Positions 19,843 to 28,711 of a stretch of DNA of 64,000 nucleotides are shown in pieces (positions within the stretch are counted from its first letter, which is position 1; every line of letters begins with the position of its first letter). The DNA lies in the NCBI GenBank assembly GCA_001560895.1, contig CP014326.1:1686001-1750000 (forward strand), written 5' to 3'. The DNA comes from Streptococcus mitis (GTDB taxonomy: Bacteria; Bacillota; Bacilli; Lactobacillales; Streptococcaceae). The notes beneath the pieces are model-generated. The model saw only the letters and a program-made list of their open reading frames with translations. It searched no databases and was not told the origin of the DNA. The translations under genes were made by a program, and so were the position numbers.

Positions 19843-20949
19843 TTATATAATTGCTTTTCGTGTGACGACTGCGACGCCTTCTGGTGCCCAGACGGCGACT
19901 TTGGCGGTGCCTGTTACGCGGATCCAGCCGAGTCCTGAGATGACTAGGTCTGTCTTGTCCTTGATGTTAAATACATGCTGGACTAGTTTTGGGAAATCTT
20001 CTTTTTCCTTGCTATTTGGTGGTGTCAGAAGTGTTCCAAGGTGCTTGTCATAAAAGGCACTAGCGCCTTCTAGCTTGGTACGGTGGAGTTTGAGTTCATT
20101 ATCAAAGAAGGCTGTAAATCCTTGCTTCTCACCTGCAATGAAGTCAAAGCGTCCAAGACCACCTAAAAACAGGGTTTGCTCAGGGTTAAGCTGATAGGTT
20201 TTGGGCTTGATTTCCTTTTTAGGGCTGACATACTTGAGATTTTTAGCAGTCAAGTAATGTGCCATCTGGTGACGGTGGATAATTCCCGGCGTATCGTAGA
20301 TATAAGATCCGTCATCAAGCGGAATCTCAATCTTGTCCAAGGTTGTTCCTGGGAAACGCGAAGTCGTGATGACATTCTGGTCACCAGTGATTTCTTGGAT
20401 AATGGCATTGATAAGAGTTGATTTTCCAACGTTGGTCACACCGACTACATAGACATCGCGGCCCTTTCGGTAGTGCTCGATTTTGTCAATGACTTCCTTG
20501 ATGGCATGTTTGTTTTGTGCCGAAGTTAGGACGACATCGACTGGACGAAGACCTTCTTCGTGGGCACGTTCCATGAGCCATTGGCTAATCTTGCTCGACT
20601 TAACTGACTTGGGCAGGATATCCTTTTTATTTCCAACCAAGAGGACATCATTACCCGATACAAAACGTGGTAAGCCTGGGATGACAGAGCCATTAAAGTC
20701 AAAGATATCAATGACATTGACTACCAAGGCATCACTATCTCCCACTTCGTGCAAGAGCTTGAGGAAATCATCGTCCGTCAACTGGACATCTGTGATTTCA
20801 TTGTAGTGACGGAGACGGAAACAGCGTTGGCAATAGACTTCTCCAGTCTCCAATCCTTTTTCAAGCGCTGACTGAGGAGTAAATCCAAGACCAGCCTTGT
20901 CTGTCGTCTGAATGGTTGCTCCACAACCAATACAGAGAATTTCTTCCAT
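19843..20949 (-). CDS. yqeH: Circularly permuted GTPase YqeH (30S assembly)
   Basis: 368 residues. An N-terminal zinc finger (CIGCG at 6-10 and CQRC at about 39-42) precedes a circularly permuted G domain: G4 NKKD near 110, G5-like TSAQN, then G1 GVTNVGKSTLIN near 175, and G3 DTPG near 220. The C-terminal part is the YqeH/NOA1 domain. It acts in maturation of the 30S subunit. It follows yqeG by two bases. Confidence 0.95.
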   Translation of the reverse strand: MEEILCIGCGATIQTTDKAGLGFTPQSALEKGLETGEVYCQRCFRLRHYNEITDVQLTDDDFLKLLHEVGDSDALVVNVIDIFDFNGSVIPGLPRFVSGNDVLLVGNKKDILPKSVKSSKISQWLMERAHEEGLRPVDVVLTSAQNKHAIKEVIDKIEHYRKGRDVYVVGVTNVGKSTLINAIIQEITGDQNVITTSRFPGTTLDKIEIPLDDGSYIYDTPGIIHRHQMAHYLTAKNLKYVSPKKEIKPKTYQLNPEQTLFLGGLGRFDFIAGEKQGFTAFFDNELKLHRTKLEGASAFYDKHLGTLLTPPNSKEKEDFPKLVQHVFNIKDKTDLVISGLGWIRVTGTAKVAVWAPEGVAVVTRKAII

Positions 20950-20951
20950 AG

Positions 20952-21479
20952 TTAAATTCCTTTTTTATATGTAATCGGTCCGTACTTTTCAGTGATTTTT
21001 CGCATGACACGACGCTCACGAGCTCGGTTAATCTGCGTTTTGATTGAGTCATGTTGGACCAAGGGTTTGACTAAAATCGAGCGAATGCCAGCACGGTGAG
21101 CTGCTCGAATATCCGTCATGAGCTGGTCACCGACCATAACCACTTCACTTTTCTCATAGTGAAATTCCTTCATGGCACAGTCAATCCCAAATGTGAAGGG
21201 TTTCAAGGCCCAATAAACGTAATCAATCCCAAACTTTTCAACTGCGCGTTGAACTCGTTTTTTGGTATTATTTGAGACCACAATGATGCGAATACCCGCG
21301 TCCCGAAGGTCATGTAGCCATTGCTTCATCTCTGGCGTCCCATCAGGGTTGTTCCAAGCAATGAGGGTATTGTCCAAATCGACCAAAACAGCCTTGATTC
21401 CCTGCGCCTGCAGGCTTGGGACTGTCAGATCATAGACTGCTTCCACAGCAAAATCTGGCATATAATTTTCAATTGCCAT
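20952..21479 (-). CDS. yqeG: HAD-superfamily phosphatase, YqeG (IIIA) type
   Basis: 175 residues from the ATG at 21479, which has AAAAGGAG at proper distance; the frame extends 21 codons further without support. HAD motif I is VLVDLDNTLIAWN near 36, motif II VVSNNT near 72, and motif III/IV MVGDQLMTDI near 122. The substrate is unknown in bacteria; the link to yqeH is conserved across Firmicutes. Confidence 0.92.
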   Translation of the reverse strand: MAIENYMPDFAVEAVYDLTVPSLQAQGIKAVLVDLDNTLIAWNNPDGTPEMKQWLHDLRDAGIRIIVVSNNTKKRVQRAVEKFGIDYVYWALKPFTFGIDCAMKEFHYEKSEVVMVGDQLMTDIRAAHRAGIRSILVKPLVQHDSIKTQINRARERRVMRKITEKYGPITYKKGI

Positions 21480-21493
21480 TCTGGCTCCTTTTC

Positions 21494-22402
21494 TTAACTT
21501 TTTTTCGCAATTTTCCTTAGTAATAATGACAGGATAATCCACAAACCTGCACTAGCCAAGCTGATATAGAGCCAAGCATGGGGTTCATCTGTTAAAGGGA
21601 GCGGAACATTCATTCCGAAAAAGCCTGTCACTACTGCCAAAACGGCTAGCAAGACTGAAATGATAGTCAAGGTTGTCAAATTATCATTCAGATTATTGTT
21701 TAGGATGTTGTTGTAAGATGCTGATAGTTGTTGGAGAACTTGAGAAATCAAGTCTGTCATGGACACCAGCTGATGAGCCTCAATCATGGCATCATCAAAC
21801 TGTTCTCTCTCAATCTCGTTAAAACTGCGATAGAGGGCATGCCCTTGAATATGTTCCAGCAACATGCGATTTTGCTTGGCAGCCGCAGTAAGATAAACCA
21901 TACCGGTCTCCAAGTCGGAAAGGGCAAAAAGGTTTTTCTTAGTCGTCCGCTGGCGCAAGAGCCCATTGACCTCGTCCTTACTCTTGTCCATCTGCTCGAT
22001 GACAGGATAGTAGGCATTGCTGATGATTTCCAGACTGGCAAAGAGAAACTTGTAAATCGAAAGCGTGTCATGACTGTCCAGATAACGGGTCATCTGTTCA
22101 ATGACATAGGCGTTCTTGGTATTACTAATGGTAATCAGGCGACGATGTTCCACGATAAAGGTCATGGGAAAGGCTTCGTAGTAGGCCTTATCCTTTTTCA
22201 AGTTCAAGACATTGTAGATAAAGGTCACAGTCCCATTTTCACGGTGATAATCCATGTGGGCACGCTCATTTCTATCCAGTGCGTATTCAATGGTTTCCTT
22301 GTCCAAACCGTAGATTTCAGAAAGGTCCTCTAGTTTTTTCAACTTGTCCAAATCTAGGTTAATCCAGGTACAACCATTGCCCAACTGTTTTTCTAAAAAC
22401 AT
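21494..22402 (-). CDS. corA: CorA-family magnesium transporter
   Basis: 302 residues. A cytoplasmic N-terminal domain of about 240 residues, a long helix, and two C-terminal membrane segments carry the signature GMNVP between them, which forms the pore entrance of CorA channels. It moves Mg2+ (or Co2+/Ni2+) across the membrane. A TGG-TACAAT extended -10 lies just upstream, inside the start of the spacer after the MscS gene. Confidence 0.92.
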   Translation of the reverse strand: MFLEKQLGNGCTWINLDLDKLKKLEDLSEIYGLDKETIEYALDRNERAHMDYHRENGTVTFIYNVLNLKKDKAYYEAFPMTFIVEHRRLITISNTKNAYVIEQMTRYLDSHDTLSIYKFLFASLEIISNAYYPVIEQMDKSKDEVNGLLRQRTTKKNLFALSDLETGMVYLTAAAKQNRMLLEHIQGHALYRSFNEIEREQFDDAMIEAHQLVSMTDLISQVLQQLSASYNNILNNNLNDNLTTLTIISVLLAVLAVVTGFFGMNVPLPLTDEPHAWLYISLASAGLWIILSLLLRKIAKKS

Positions 22403-22428
22403 CTTCTCTCCTTTACCAAACTCTTTCT

Positions 22429-22437
22429 ATTGTACCA
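22429..22437 (-). promoter_or_regulatory. Putative corA extended -10 promoter
   Basis: Minus strand TGGTACAAT, about 27 bases before the corA ATG, which is preceded by AAAGGAGAG. No strong -35. Confidence 0.5.
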
Positions 22438-22453
22438 TAAATCTGCTAAAATT

Positions 22454-23020
22454 TCAGGCCTGGTCTGTCCGAGAGAAATTGCTGACGACGGTGATATTCC
22501 GATTGGGAACGAAGTGCAGAACCTGGTCTTCTCCTCTGAGTTGCGTTGTTCGAATGCCGACACTAACCACCTTGCCCGATACTGTAATAGGACCATTTGT
22601 CAAAACAACTTCATCTCCTACATCCAGTTGACGTTCAAAGAGGATGAAAAAGCCATTGATGACATCAGACAGAAAACCTTGGGCTCCCATCCCAATAGCC
22701 ACCCCAGCAATTCCAGCCCCTGCCAGCAAACTCGAAACTGGTAAACCTAAAATCGACAAAATGCAGTAGAGCAAAAAGAAATAAAGGGTATAATTAAACA
22801 CATTTTCTAACAGACGTGAGATGGTTTTCTGACGCCCGACATCGTGGCGAGACATTTTTAGAGAAGGTTTAACAATTCTCTGCACCATGGTATGGAGCAG
22901 TTTCTTAGCTATATAAAAGAGTAAAAATAAGAATAAAAGAGAAAGTAGCTTGGTTAAGATATTCTCGATAATCGTTGTTATATCAAGCTTATTGAGATAG
23001 GTTTGAATAAATTCTTGCAT
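22454..23020 (-). CDS. Small-conductance mechanosensitive channel (MscS family)
   Basis: 188 residues, short for the family. Membrane segments lie near 20-45, 70-90 and 95-115. The pore helix segment GIAGVAIGMGAQGFLSDVIN matches TM3 of MscS, followed by FFILFERQLDVGDEVVL and the beta domain. The C-terminal alpha/beta domain of E. coli MscS is largely missing, which is usual for short Gram-positive versions. It protects against hypo-osmotic shock. Its promoter faces that of sstT. Confidence 0.88.
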   Translation of the reverse strand: MQEFIQTYLNKLDITTIIENILTKLLSLLFLFLLFYIAKKLLHTMVQRIVKPSLKMSRHDVGRQKTISRLLENVFNYTLYFFLLYCILSILGLPVSSLLAGAGIAGVAIGMGAQGFLSDVINGFFILFERQLDVGDEVVLTNGPITVSGKVVSVGIRTTQLRGEDQVLHFVPNRNITVVSNFSRTDQA

Positions 23021-23038
23021 AGAAAACTCCTTTCATTT

Positions 23039-23066
23039 ATTATACCATACTTTCATAAAGTGTCAT
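23039..23066 (-). promoter_or_regulatory. Promoter of the MscS-family gene
   Basis: Minus strand -35 ATGACA (23061-23066), 16-base spacer, -10 TATAAT (23039-23044) with TG at the extended position. AAAGGAG and the ATG follow within 20-25 bases. Confidence 0.7.
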
Positions 23067-23112
23067 TCTCCATAAATATTCAAAAATAATTTCAAAAATA
23101 GACAGAAAATTC

Positions 23113-23141
23113 TTGATTTTAGTTCATATTTATACTATAAT
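23113..23141 (+). promoter_or_regulatory. sstT promoter
   Basis: TTGATT at 23113-23118, 17-base spacer, TATAAT at 23136-23141. AAAGGAG and the sstT ATG (23172) follow about 30 bases later. It is divergent from the MscS promoter 47 bases away. Confidence 0.8.
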
Positions 23142-23171
23142 CATAAACATTACACAACAAAGGAGATTGTT

Positions 23172-24377
23172 ATGAAAAAATTCATTCATGCTTGGAATAA
23201 GGCAAGCCTGATCAAACGTATCTTGATTGGCATGCTTGTCGGAGGAATCCTTGGACTGACACTTCCTAACATTTCAGGAATTGGCCTGCTCGGAGATCTC
23301 TTTGTTGGTGGCCTCAAAGCCATCGCACCGATTCTGGTCTTTGCCCTCGTTGCCAATGCCCTTTCCCAACATCAAAAGGGGCAAGACAGCAATATGAAAA
23401 CCGTTATCTTCCTTTACTTGGTGGGAACCTTCGCCGCTGCCCTTATCGCTGTACTAGCAAGTTTCATTGTCCCTGTTGAAATTACCTTGAATAGTGCTAA
23501 TACCGATATTGCTCCACCAGATGGAATTGGACAGGTCCTCAGCAACCTCTTGCTCAAACTGGTTGACAATCCAGTTAATGCCCTCATTACTGCCAACTAC
23601 ATCGGTATCTTATCTTGGGCAGTTGTTTTCGGGATTGCTATGAGAGAGGCAAGTAAAAACAGTAAAGAATTGCTGAAAACTATGGCTGATGTGACTTCTA
23701 AGATTGTCGAATGGATCATTAACCTAGCTCCATTTGGTATCCTTGGTCTTGTCTTCAAAACCATCTCTGATAAGGGAATCGGAAGCCTAGCCAACTACGG
23801 AATCTTACTTGCCCTCTTGGTGACAACCATGTTCTTTGTGGCCTTAGTAGTCAATCCATTGATTGCTTTCCTCTTTATGAAGAGAAACCCTTATCCCCTC
23901 GTTTGGAAATGTTTGCGTGTCAGCGGTGTGACAGCCTTCTTTACTCGTAGTTCTGCTGCCAACATCCCTGTCAACATGAAACTTTGCCACGACCTTGGAC
24001 TGGATCCAGATACCTATTCTGTTTCTATCCCACTTGGTTCTACTATCAACATGGCCGGAGCAGCGATTACTATTAACGTTTTGACTCTTGCTGCAGTTAA
24101 CACTCTTGGAATTCCTGTTGACTTTGCGACAGCCTTTGTCCTTAGTGTAGTTGCCGCAATCTCAGCCTGTGGTGCTTCTGGTATTGCCGGTGGTTCCCTC
24201 CTTCTTATCCCAGTTGCTTGTAGCCTTTTCGGTATTTCTAACGATATTGCCATGCAAGTTGTTGGGGTTGGATTTGTGATTGGTGTCATCCAAGACTCAT
24301 GTGAAACAGCCCTTAACTCTTCTACAGATGTCCTCTTTACCGCCGTTGCCGAATACGCAGCAGCCCGTAAAAAATAA
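23172..24377 (+). CDS. sstT: Serine/threonine:sodium symporter SstT
   Basis: 401 residues, dicarboxylate/amino acid:cation symporter family. There are eight membrane helices and two re-entrant loops; visible conserved parts are [14 protein letters not shown] (HP1, Ser-rich), the [15 protein letters not shown] motif (TM7, NMAG) and [18 protein letters not shown] (HP2). It imports Ser and Thr with Na+. A promoter lies upstream and a weak terminator downstream, so it is probably monocistronic. Confidence 0.94.
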   Translation: MKKFIHAWNKASLIKRILIGMLVGGILGLTLPNISGIGLLGDLFVGGLKAIAPILVFALVANALSQHQKGQDSNMKTVIFLYLVGTFAAALIAVLASFIVPVEITLNSANTDIAPPDGIGQVLSNLLLKLVDNPVNALITANYIGILSWAVVFGIAMREASKNSKELLKTMADVTSKIVEWIINLAPFGILGLVFKTISDKGIGSLANYGILLALLVTTMFFVALVVNPLIAFLFMKRNPYPLVWKCLRVSGVTAFFTRSSAANIPVNMKLCHDLGLDPDTYSVSIPLGSTINMAGAAITINVLTLAAVNTLGIPVDFATAFVLSVVAAISACGASGIAGGSLLLIPVACSLFGISNDIAMQVVGVGFVIGVIQDSCETALNSSTDVLFTAVAEYAAARKK

Positions 24378-24382
24378 CTCAT

Positions 24383-24415
24383 AAAGGCAAGCCTCTCAGG
24401 TCTTGTCTTTTACGC
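24383..24415 (+). terminator. Probable sstT terminator
   Basis: AAAGGCAAG / CTTGTCTTT stem (one wobble pair) with a ten-base loop, followed by a T-rich stretch broken by ACGC. Weaker than the others in the window. Confidence 0.45.
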
Positions 24416-24443
24416 TTTTATTCTAACTTATTAGGAAATTCTT

Positions 24444-25397
24444 ATGTCTATTAGCCAACGTACGGCCAAGCTCATCTTAGCTACCTGTCTTGCCTGCCTT
24501 CTTGCTTATTTTCTCAATCTATCCTCAGCTGTCTCGGCTGGAATCATCGCCCTCTTGAGCCTATCTGATACACGTAGAAGTACCTTAAAACTAGCCCGCA
24601 ATCGTCTTTTTTCTATGCTTCTAGCTCTGTCTATTGGGGGTTTGGCCTTTCACTTGACCGGATTTCATATCTGGAGCCTTGGCCTCTATCTGGCTCTTTA
24701 TGTGCCCATAGCCTACGAGATGGGCTGGGAAATTGGTATCACACCAAGCACTGTTTTGGTGAGCCATCTCTTAGTACAAGAGTCAACCTCTCCATATCTT
24801 CTAGTCAATGAATTTCTTCTCTTTGCTATCGGTACAGGATTTGCTTTACTGGTCAATCTCTACATGCCTTCCCGAGAAGAGGAAATCCAGCACTACCACA
24901 CGCTGGTAGAAGAAAAGTTAAAAGATATCCTCCAACGCTTCAAATATTATTTATCCAGAGGAGATGGACGCAACCGAGCACAGCTGGTTGAAGAATTGGA
25001 TACCCTTTTAGAAGAAGCACTCAGACTGGTCTATTTGGACCACTCTGACCACCTCTTTCACCAGACCGACTACCATATCCACTACTTTGAGATGAGACAG
25101 CGACAAAGTCGTATCCTGCGAAACATGGCCCAGCAAATCAACACCTGTCATCTAGCTGCCAGTGAGAGCCTGATTTTAGCCCAACTCTTTTCAAAAATTG
25201 CAGGTCAACTGAGCCAGACCAATCCTGCTTCTGATTTGCTAGATGAAATTGAACGTTATCTGGAAGTCTTCCGAAACCGCAGTCTACCCAAGACAAGAGA
25301 AGAATTTGAAACCCGTGCCACCCTTCTTCAACTTCTACGCGAAGCCAAAACCTTCATCCAAGTAAAAGTTGACTTTTACCAAAAATATGGACAGTAA
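24444..25397 (+). CDS. Aromatic acid exporter family protein (DUF939/FUSC-like)
   Basis: 317 residues. The N-terminal 150 residues hold about six closely spaced membrane segments, and the C-terminal half is soluble and helical (from about 150, rich in Glu, Arg and His), as in ArAE_1/DUF939 proteins. Relatives export aromatic carboxylic acids; the substrate here is unknown. It is 66 bases after sstT and ends at a bidirectional terminator that separates the core genome from the accessory Sec island. Confidence 0.8.
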   Translation: MSISQRTAKLILATCLACLLAYFLNLSSAVSAGIIALLSLSDTRRSTLKLARNRLFSMLLALSIGGLAFHLTGFHIWSLGLYLALYVPIAYEMGWEIGITPSTVLVSHLLVQESTSPYLLVNEFLLFAIGTGFALLVNLYMPSREEEIQHYHTLVEEKLKDILQRFKYYLSRGDGRNRAQLVEELDTLLEEALRLVYLDHSDHLFHQTDYHIHYFEMRQRQSRILRNMAQQINTCHLAASESLILAQLFSKIAGQLSQTNPASDLLDEIERYLEVFRNRSLPKTREEFETRATLLQLLREAKTFIQVKVDFYQKYGQ

Positions 25398-25399
25398 AA

Positions 25400-25450
25400 A
25401 AGAAAACTTCAGACCAATCACAAAAAGTGAATCTCTGAAGTTTTCTTTTA
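25400..25450. terminator. Bidirectional terminator closing the accessory Sec island
   Basis: AAAGAAAACTTCAGA / TCTGAAGTTTTCTTT forms a 15-pair stem with a loop of about 20 bases and T-tracts on both sides. It ends the exporter gene rightward and asp5 leftward. Confidence 0.85.
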
Positions 25451-25672
25451 TTTGTAAGTTATTACCATAAAGGTTAATAGTAAAACGAATAGGGCCAAAC
25501 TCACTAATAAAGTGAGAACCTTTACCAAGGTGTTGCTCTGCCAGTAACTTGGTTTACCAATATTACTAGTGGCATCCATGGAAAAGAGTTGATTTTGACG
25601 GGGTTGTATAGTTACCAATACAATCAAAGCAAGAGATAGGATAATAGCTAAAACAATCAGTATTTCAATCAT
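25448..25672 (-). CDS. asp5: Accessory Sec system protein Asp5 (SecG-like)
   Basis: 74 residues with two membrane segments (about 3-21 and 51-71) around a polar loop, the layout of SecG. In S. gordonii the asp4-asp5 pair follows gtfB and is thought to supply SecE/SecG-like subunits to SecY2. It is four bases after asp4 and is the last gene of the island. Confidence 0.85.
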   Translation of the reverse strand: MIEILIVLAIILSLALIVLVTIQPRQNQLFSMDATSNIGKPSYWQSNTLVKVLTLLVSLALFVLLLTFMVITYK

Positions 25673-25676
25673 AGGC

Positions 25677-25856
25677 CTACCTCAAAATCCCCAGCAAAGT
25701 AAATAGTAAACCAATCAGAATCATCAAACCTAGTAAGAGTGAAAAAGTCTTACTAATCTTTTCCCCTCGGGTTTCTTTTTCCTTCTTGATGGGTTTTTGT
25801 TTCAACTCTTCCATGCGACCTTCAACGTCTTTGTAAAACAAATCTTCCTCTGACAT
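25677..25856 (-). CDS. asp4: Accessory Sec system protein Asp4 (SecE-like)
   Basis: A 59-residue ORF, ATG at 25856 and TAG at 25677-25679. It begins MSEEDLFYKDVEGRMEELK, continues with a Lys/Glu-rich stretch, and has one C-terminal membrane segment (about 38-57). This matches the SecE-like Asp4 in size, topology and place. It lies one base after the gtfB stop and four before asp5. It is easily missed by automatic calling because of its size. Confidence 0.85.
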   Translation of the reverse strand: MSEEDLFYKDVEGRMEELKQKPIKKEKETRGEKISKTFSLLLGLMILIGLLFTLLGILR

Positions 25857-25857
25857 A

Positions 25858-27195
25858 TTAGCCTCCTAAAACAGTTTGCATAGTTTCCTGAAATCGTACC
25901 AAGTCAACATAGTTGGCATGTTGGCCTTGTTTGCCAAGTGCCTGACGCATTTGTTCAACATCTGAAAGGGACAGTTTAATGGTCTCAACCAAAGCAGTAA
26001 CTTCACTACTTTCAAATAGATGGTCTGGAGCGATGTAAAGTCTATTGTGAACCGTCTGATTGAAGCCCAGAATCAAGAGATTGTGCTCAAAGGCCTGACG
26101 CACTGCCTGCAACAACTCATTGCTGTGGTTTATATCCAAGTAAATATCCGACAATTGATAGAGCTCCTGAATCTTCTGTGGGCTAGCATTCTGGTAAAGG
26201 ACCACATTAGGGTAGCGAAGCATGTCTAATAACTTAGAAGACATCTCTGTCACCGCTGCGATACGGAAAGTGACATCAGGCAAGACTTCTACAATTGCTT
26301 CTACTTGCTCAATCTGATCGGAATTGGTCAAGATTAAGGCATCTCGTCTTAGGAAATTATCACGTTTGAACTGGTAATGGTAACCCAAGTGCACAAACTG
26401 AGCATGGTATTTCTCGTCAGTTAACTCTAAAGCGCGCTCATAAGTCGCCTTGTTAGGAATGATAATCTTCTTAGTACGCACATCATCATTTTCCAAAATC
26501 AACTGCATATTGCCTGGAATAGCATCATAGAGAGGTTCCTGCCAAACCAAAACATCTGAGCCAGATTGATCTGGATGATGGAAGGAAACCAAGAAAGGAA
26601 TCGCTAGAGTATTAAAGATAAGCTGACTTGTATCTATTTCCAAATCTTGCAAAAAGAAGGTGATAAATTCAACCTTATTTGCAAAGTAACGCATGGACTG
26701 ACCAGGCAAAGTCAATAAGATATCACCCGTCACATGATTTTCCAGCAAGACTTCCTGACCATTGACATCTTGGTAAACCGTCATAATCTGCTCACTATCT
26801 GCACTATAGGTCGTTGTAGCAAAGCAAGCTCCGAAGCGATTATAATGATCAACCTGACGTACTCGACCTTCTAGGTCTTTCCAGTCTACCTGTTTAACCA
26901 AGCGAGCCTGCATTCCATCTGCATAATGAATGACAGCCCTCTCCTGTGTCATATCCTCAATACGAGCAGACTGATTATTGCCTGAAATTTCCCAAAAAGC
27001 TGGAACAGGGACTTGGTTGAAATAGAGAGGTTTTCCATCCTCGTAACCTAGATAATAGGTAAAAGGAGAAACCAGACCATCAGGCAGAAAACCATCTGCA
27101 TCGATGACCACTCCAAGTTGAGAAAGACCAGTAGATACTAGACTTTCATGTAAATCTCGACTTTCCTGACTATAACGATCATAAAGTTCAATCAT
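25858..27195 (-). CDS. gtfB: SRR glycosylation chaperone GtfB
   Basis: 445 residues. GtfB has a GT-B-like fold, lacks glycosyltransfer chemistry, and forms a complex with GtfA that binds the unglycosylated adhesin so that GtfA can add GlcNAc to Ser/Thr. The N-terminal half (about 1-275) is the substrate-binding/add-on region. The C-terminal Rossmann-like part (about 286-412) carries TNSDQIEQVEAIVEVLPDV and SDIYLDINHSNEL. The same YLDINH module appears in eight further copies in this island. The gene overlaps the gtfA stop by eight bases, so the two subunits are coupled. Confidence 0.94.
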   Translation of the reverse strand: MIELYDRYSQESRDLHESLVSTGLSQLGVVIDADGFLPDGLVSPFTYYLGYEDGKPLYFNQVPVPAFWEISGNNQSARIEDMTQERAVIHYADGMQARLVKQVDWKDLEGRVRQVDHYNRFGACFATTTYSADSEQIMTVYQDVNGQEVLLENHVTGDILLTLPGQSMRYFANKVEFITFFLQDLEIDTSQLIFNTLAIPFLVSFHHPDQSGSDVLVWQEPLYDAIPGNMQLILENDDVRTKKIIIPNKATYERALELTDEKYHAQFVHLGYHYQFKRDNFLRRDALILTNSDQIEQVEAIVEVLPDVTFRIAAVTEMSSKLLDMLRYPNVVLYQNASPQKIQELYQLSDIYLDINHSNELLQAVRQAFEHNLLILGFNQTVHNRLYIAPDHLFESSEVTALVETIKLSLSDVEQMRQALGKQGQHANYVDLVRFQETMQTVLGG

Positions 27196-28699
27196 GGAGC
27201 ACCTCCTCTACTGTTTTTTTCCACTTTTCTAAAATTTCTTCGGTTAAGAAGCTTTCTGCAATCTGGTAAGAATGGGCACGCATAGCTTCCAAACGATTTT
27301 CTTGATACAATTGACAAATCTTAGCTGCGTAAGCTTGCTTGATTTGGTCTTCTACGTGGTCTGATGAACTTGGAATCAAATAACCATTTTTTCCATCTTC
27401 TATAAAGGTCTGATTGCCATAAGGTACATCAAAACCGATTAGGGGCAGACCTGAGCCAATAGCTTCCATCAAGGTCAAACCAAAACCTTCACTGGTTGAA
27501 GCAGTCAAGTAAACCTCATACTGGCTATAAATCTGTGAAAGTTCCGCATGCCCCTTGAGCTGGATATAATTCTCAGCCTGATGATTTGCAATAATGTCTC
27601 TAAGCAGAGAATCTTCTCCACCGCTACCATAAATATCAAAGGTTAATTCAGGGATTTCCTCACGAGCCTCGATAACCGCCTTGACCAACCAATCAATATG
27701 TTTTTCTTTGGCAAGACGCGAAGCCGTAATCAAAGAAAATGGCTTACGTCCTTGACTTGACTCAGTTAAAGCATCAATACTTCCTACAGGAATGGTAACA
27801 ATCTTTGGACGATGCTGAGTATATTTGGCAAATTGCTCTTGCAACACTTCATTCTGTCTGTCAGTTGATACGATAAAGAAATCAACCTTATCTGCATTGG
27901 TAAACTGGTAGTCATAATAGTTGTTCCAAAGGATATAGTCCTCATTTGTAGCATTTTCACTATAATGCTCCGCATGAACAACTACAGCTAAATGCGCTAC
28001 CTGTGCTTCCTCAAAAACAACCTGTCCAATGCCTGTCTCTCTATCAAGAATGACCAAATCAGACTTGTTCAAATTCAAGGATTTCATAAAGGCACGCATA
28101 AAGGCTTGCTTCCCATAGAAAATCTTGTCCTCGAAACGATAAACTTCTTCCTTTCCTTGATTCATCAAGATATCATAGGCTGGAGTTCCGTCTTCATTAT
28201 AGAAAGTTCTTTGGTATAGGACTGCAACATTGTCCTTGGGAGCAAAATACTCGCTACAATAACGCGTGTAAGAAAAGTAATCCTTTCGAATCAATTTTCC
28301 TTTAAAAACATACTCTGCATGTTGAACCAAGTCCTTATGCTCATCCACCAAATAACAGGTAACAAACTTATCTTGATCAGAAAAGAAGACACGTAAAACC
28401 TTGCCATTCTTTTCTCTACGACTTTCAATGCCACCAAAGTAAGCCAAGACATCATCCACTGTCACGCTAGTCGGTGCAATCTTGATGTCTGTAAAATGAT
28501 TATAAAGCCAAATCACTTGATCATCATCAAAACCAATATTAGCTGTTAAGTGCTGAATATTATCGGCTAAAATCATATCTGTAAAGATAAACTTAGAGGA
28601 CAGATTTAATTTCCGAAAAACACCAGCACGGTAGGCTTGGGCGTATTCAACACCGCTACTAGCCCATCCAATTCCTAAATTTATATTGTAAATTGTCAT
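27188..28699 (-). CDS. gtfA: SRR O-GlcNAc transferase GtfA
   Basis: 503 residues, GT4 family (GT-B fold). It transfers GlcNAc from UDP-GlcNAc to Ser/Thr of the adhesin in complex with GtfB. The N-terminal GIGWASSGVEYAQAYRAG is the sugar-nucleotide loop, the inserted beta meander follows (about 80-200), and the C-terminal EGFGLTLMEAIGSGLPLIGF contains the EX7E retaining-enzyme motif. ILKAM-like links are absent; length is normal. It is 12 bases after secA2. Confidence 0.95.
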   Translation of the reverse strand: MTIYNINLGIGWASSGVEYAQAYRAGVFRKLNLSSKFIFTDMILADNIQHLTANIGFDDDQVIWLYNHFTDIKIAPTSVTVDDVLAYFGGIESRREKNGKVLRVFFSDQDKFVTCYLVDEHKDLVQHAEYVFKGKLIRKDYFSYTRYCSEYFAPKDNVAVLYQRTFYNEDGTPAYDILMNQGKEEVYRFEDKIFYGKQAFMRAFMKSLNLNKSDLVILDRETGIGQVVFEEAQVAHLAVVVHAEHYSENATNEDYILWNNYYDYQFTNADKVDFFIVSTDRQNEVLQEQFAKYTQHRPKIVTIPVGSIDALTESSQGRKPFSLITASRLAKEKHIDWLVKAVIEAREEIPELTFDIYGSGGEDSLLRDIIANHQAENYIQLKGHAELSQIYSQYEVYLTASTSEGFGLTLMEAIGSGLPLIGFDVPYGNQTFIEDGKNGYLIPSSSDHVEDQIKQAYAAKICQLYQENRLEAMRAHSYQIAESFLTEEILEKWKKTVEEVLHD

Positions 28700-28711
28700 A
28701 TTTTCCTCTTT

